Source of the DNA: an uncultured Eubacteriales bacterium
Lineage (GTDB): Bacteria; Bacillota_A; Clostridia; Christensenellales; Aristaeellaceae
Direction: 5' to 3'
DNA: 5,102 nt
Assembly (NCBI GenBank): GCA_900553645.1
Contig: USEE01000135.1
Span: forward strand, 1-5,102
Of the stretch, positions 4,735-5,102 are shown piece by piece. A model generated the notes under the pieces. The model ran no database searches. It had not been told where the DNA came from and saw nothing but the letters and a program-made list of their open reading frames with translations. A program made the position numbers and the translations under genes. Position 1 is the stretch's first letter. The number at the start of each line of letters is the position of its first letter.

Positions 4735-5083
4735 AGCGCGCGTTTTGGAGGTGAAGCGGCGCATCGCCGCAATAGAACGGGAGAAGCGGCTGCGGCGCAG
4801 TAAAATCGCCATGGCCTCGGCCGTGGCGGCGTGCATTGCGCTGATAGTGGGCGCATCCATCGCCATGCCCGACGTTGCCGCGCGGGTACGGCATGGCGAT
4901 TATTCCGGATTTGAAACGGCGGCCAGCATGTTTTACGGCAGCGCCGCATTGGGATACATTGTCATCGGGCTCCTGGCCTTCGCCCTTGGCGTGTGCGCGA
5001 CCGTACTATGCTTCCGGCTGCGTCAGATGGATCGGCAGGACGCGCGGGACGATGAAAGCGAGGGAAGGCATGGAGCTGATTGA
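4721..5083 (+). CDS. Two-helix membrane protein, candidate anti-sigma/sensor partner of the ECF sigma factor
   Basis: The 120-aa product starts with a charged amphipathic helix or short coiled coil (about residues 4-27, EVKRRIAAIEREKRLRR). Two membrane helices follow (about 29-49, ending IALIVGASIAM; about 74-98, GYIVIGLLAFALGVCATVLC), then a short charged tail (RQMDRQDARDDESEG). Positive charges before helix 1 and after helix 2 place both termini in the cytoplasm, leaving only about 25 residues outside. Position after an ECF sigma gene with a 14-nt overlap suggests it restrains or senses for that sigma factor through its cytoplasmic N-terminal helix; this is inference. It lacks the HxxxCxxC zinc anti-sigma motif and any RsiW/RskA-like domain, so it would be a non-canonical anti-sigma, or may play another role. 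I recall similar sigma-linked small proteins in Clostridia but cannot name the family. Confidence 0.78.
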   Translation: MRSHEARVLEVKRRIAAIEREKRLRRSKIAMASAVAACIALIVGASIAMPDVAARVRHGDYSGFETAASMFYGSAALGYIVIGLLAFALGVCATVLCFRLRQMDRQDARDDESEGRHGAD

Positions 5084-5102
5084 GAACCTGCTGCAGCTGC
5101 TG
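5070..5102 (+). CDS. 5' end of a third gene of the sigma operon (partial)
   Basis: An ATG at 5070 opens a frame of 11 codons (MELIENLLQLL) that runs off the right edge. A purine-rich AGGGAAGG ends 1 nt before the ATG, with AGGGA at a more usual spacing, so initiation is plausible and probably coupled. The start overlaps the end of the membrane-protein gene by 14 nt, exactly as at the previous junction. The leucine-rich opening suggests an amphipathic or membrane-leading N-terminus. No family can be assigned from 11 residues. Confidence 0.6.
   Translation, partial: MELIENLLQLL

Overview
This 5.1 kb chromosomal window looks like a Bacillota genome of the class Clostridia, perhaps a gut Christensenellales/Oscillospirales-type lineage. 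That placement is inferred from GC-rich genes with purine-rich Shine-Dalgarno (SD) sequences, sigma-A-like promoters, short hairpin terminators, and the gene families present. No rRNA, tRNA, CRISPR array, transposase or phage structural gene is visible.

Layout, left to right. (1) Positions 1-88 hold the 3' tail of an unidentified + strand gene. A short palindromic repeat-like element (89-136) follows. (2) A minus-strand two-gene operon (1281 down to 220) encodes a two-helix membrane protein and then a DUF1273/YpsA-like SLOG-fold protein, closed by a terminator at 173-215. (3) A minus-strand monocistronic radical SAM/SPASM-like enzyme of about 461 aa (2836-1451) has a strong SD, a complex promoter region with dyads (2895-2976) and its own terminator (1399-1431). 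(4) A minus-strand monocistronic SGNH/GDSL hydrolase (3763-3056) has a near-consensus promoter (3803-3831) and its own terminator (3001-3036). (5) A 422-bp divergent intergenic region (3764-4185) carries the hydrolase promoter, a probable + strand promoter and a GC-rich leader that can fold. (6) A + strand operon begins at 4186: an ECF-type sigma factor, a 120-aa two-helix membrane protein (candidate non-canonical anti-sigma or sensor), and the first 11 codons of a third gene cut by the window edge. Both junctions in this operon are 14-nt overlaps.

Several open frames extend upstream of the likely true start. For the radical SAM, SGNH, sigma and membrane-protein genes the preferred start is internal to the longest frame, because the SD sequence or the promoter -10 box lies inside the apparent coding extension.

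The two most interesting units are the sigma/two-helix membrane-protein operon, a compact signalling module without a visible zinc anti-sigma domain, and the SLOG/two-helix membrane-protein pair, which superficially resembles the SLOG-plus-2TM layout known from nucleotide-signalling conflict systems. Neither function can be proven from sequence alone. The radical SAM enzyme and the SGNH hydrolase each appear to be separately transcribed, and nothing here shows that they share a pathway.
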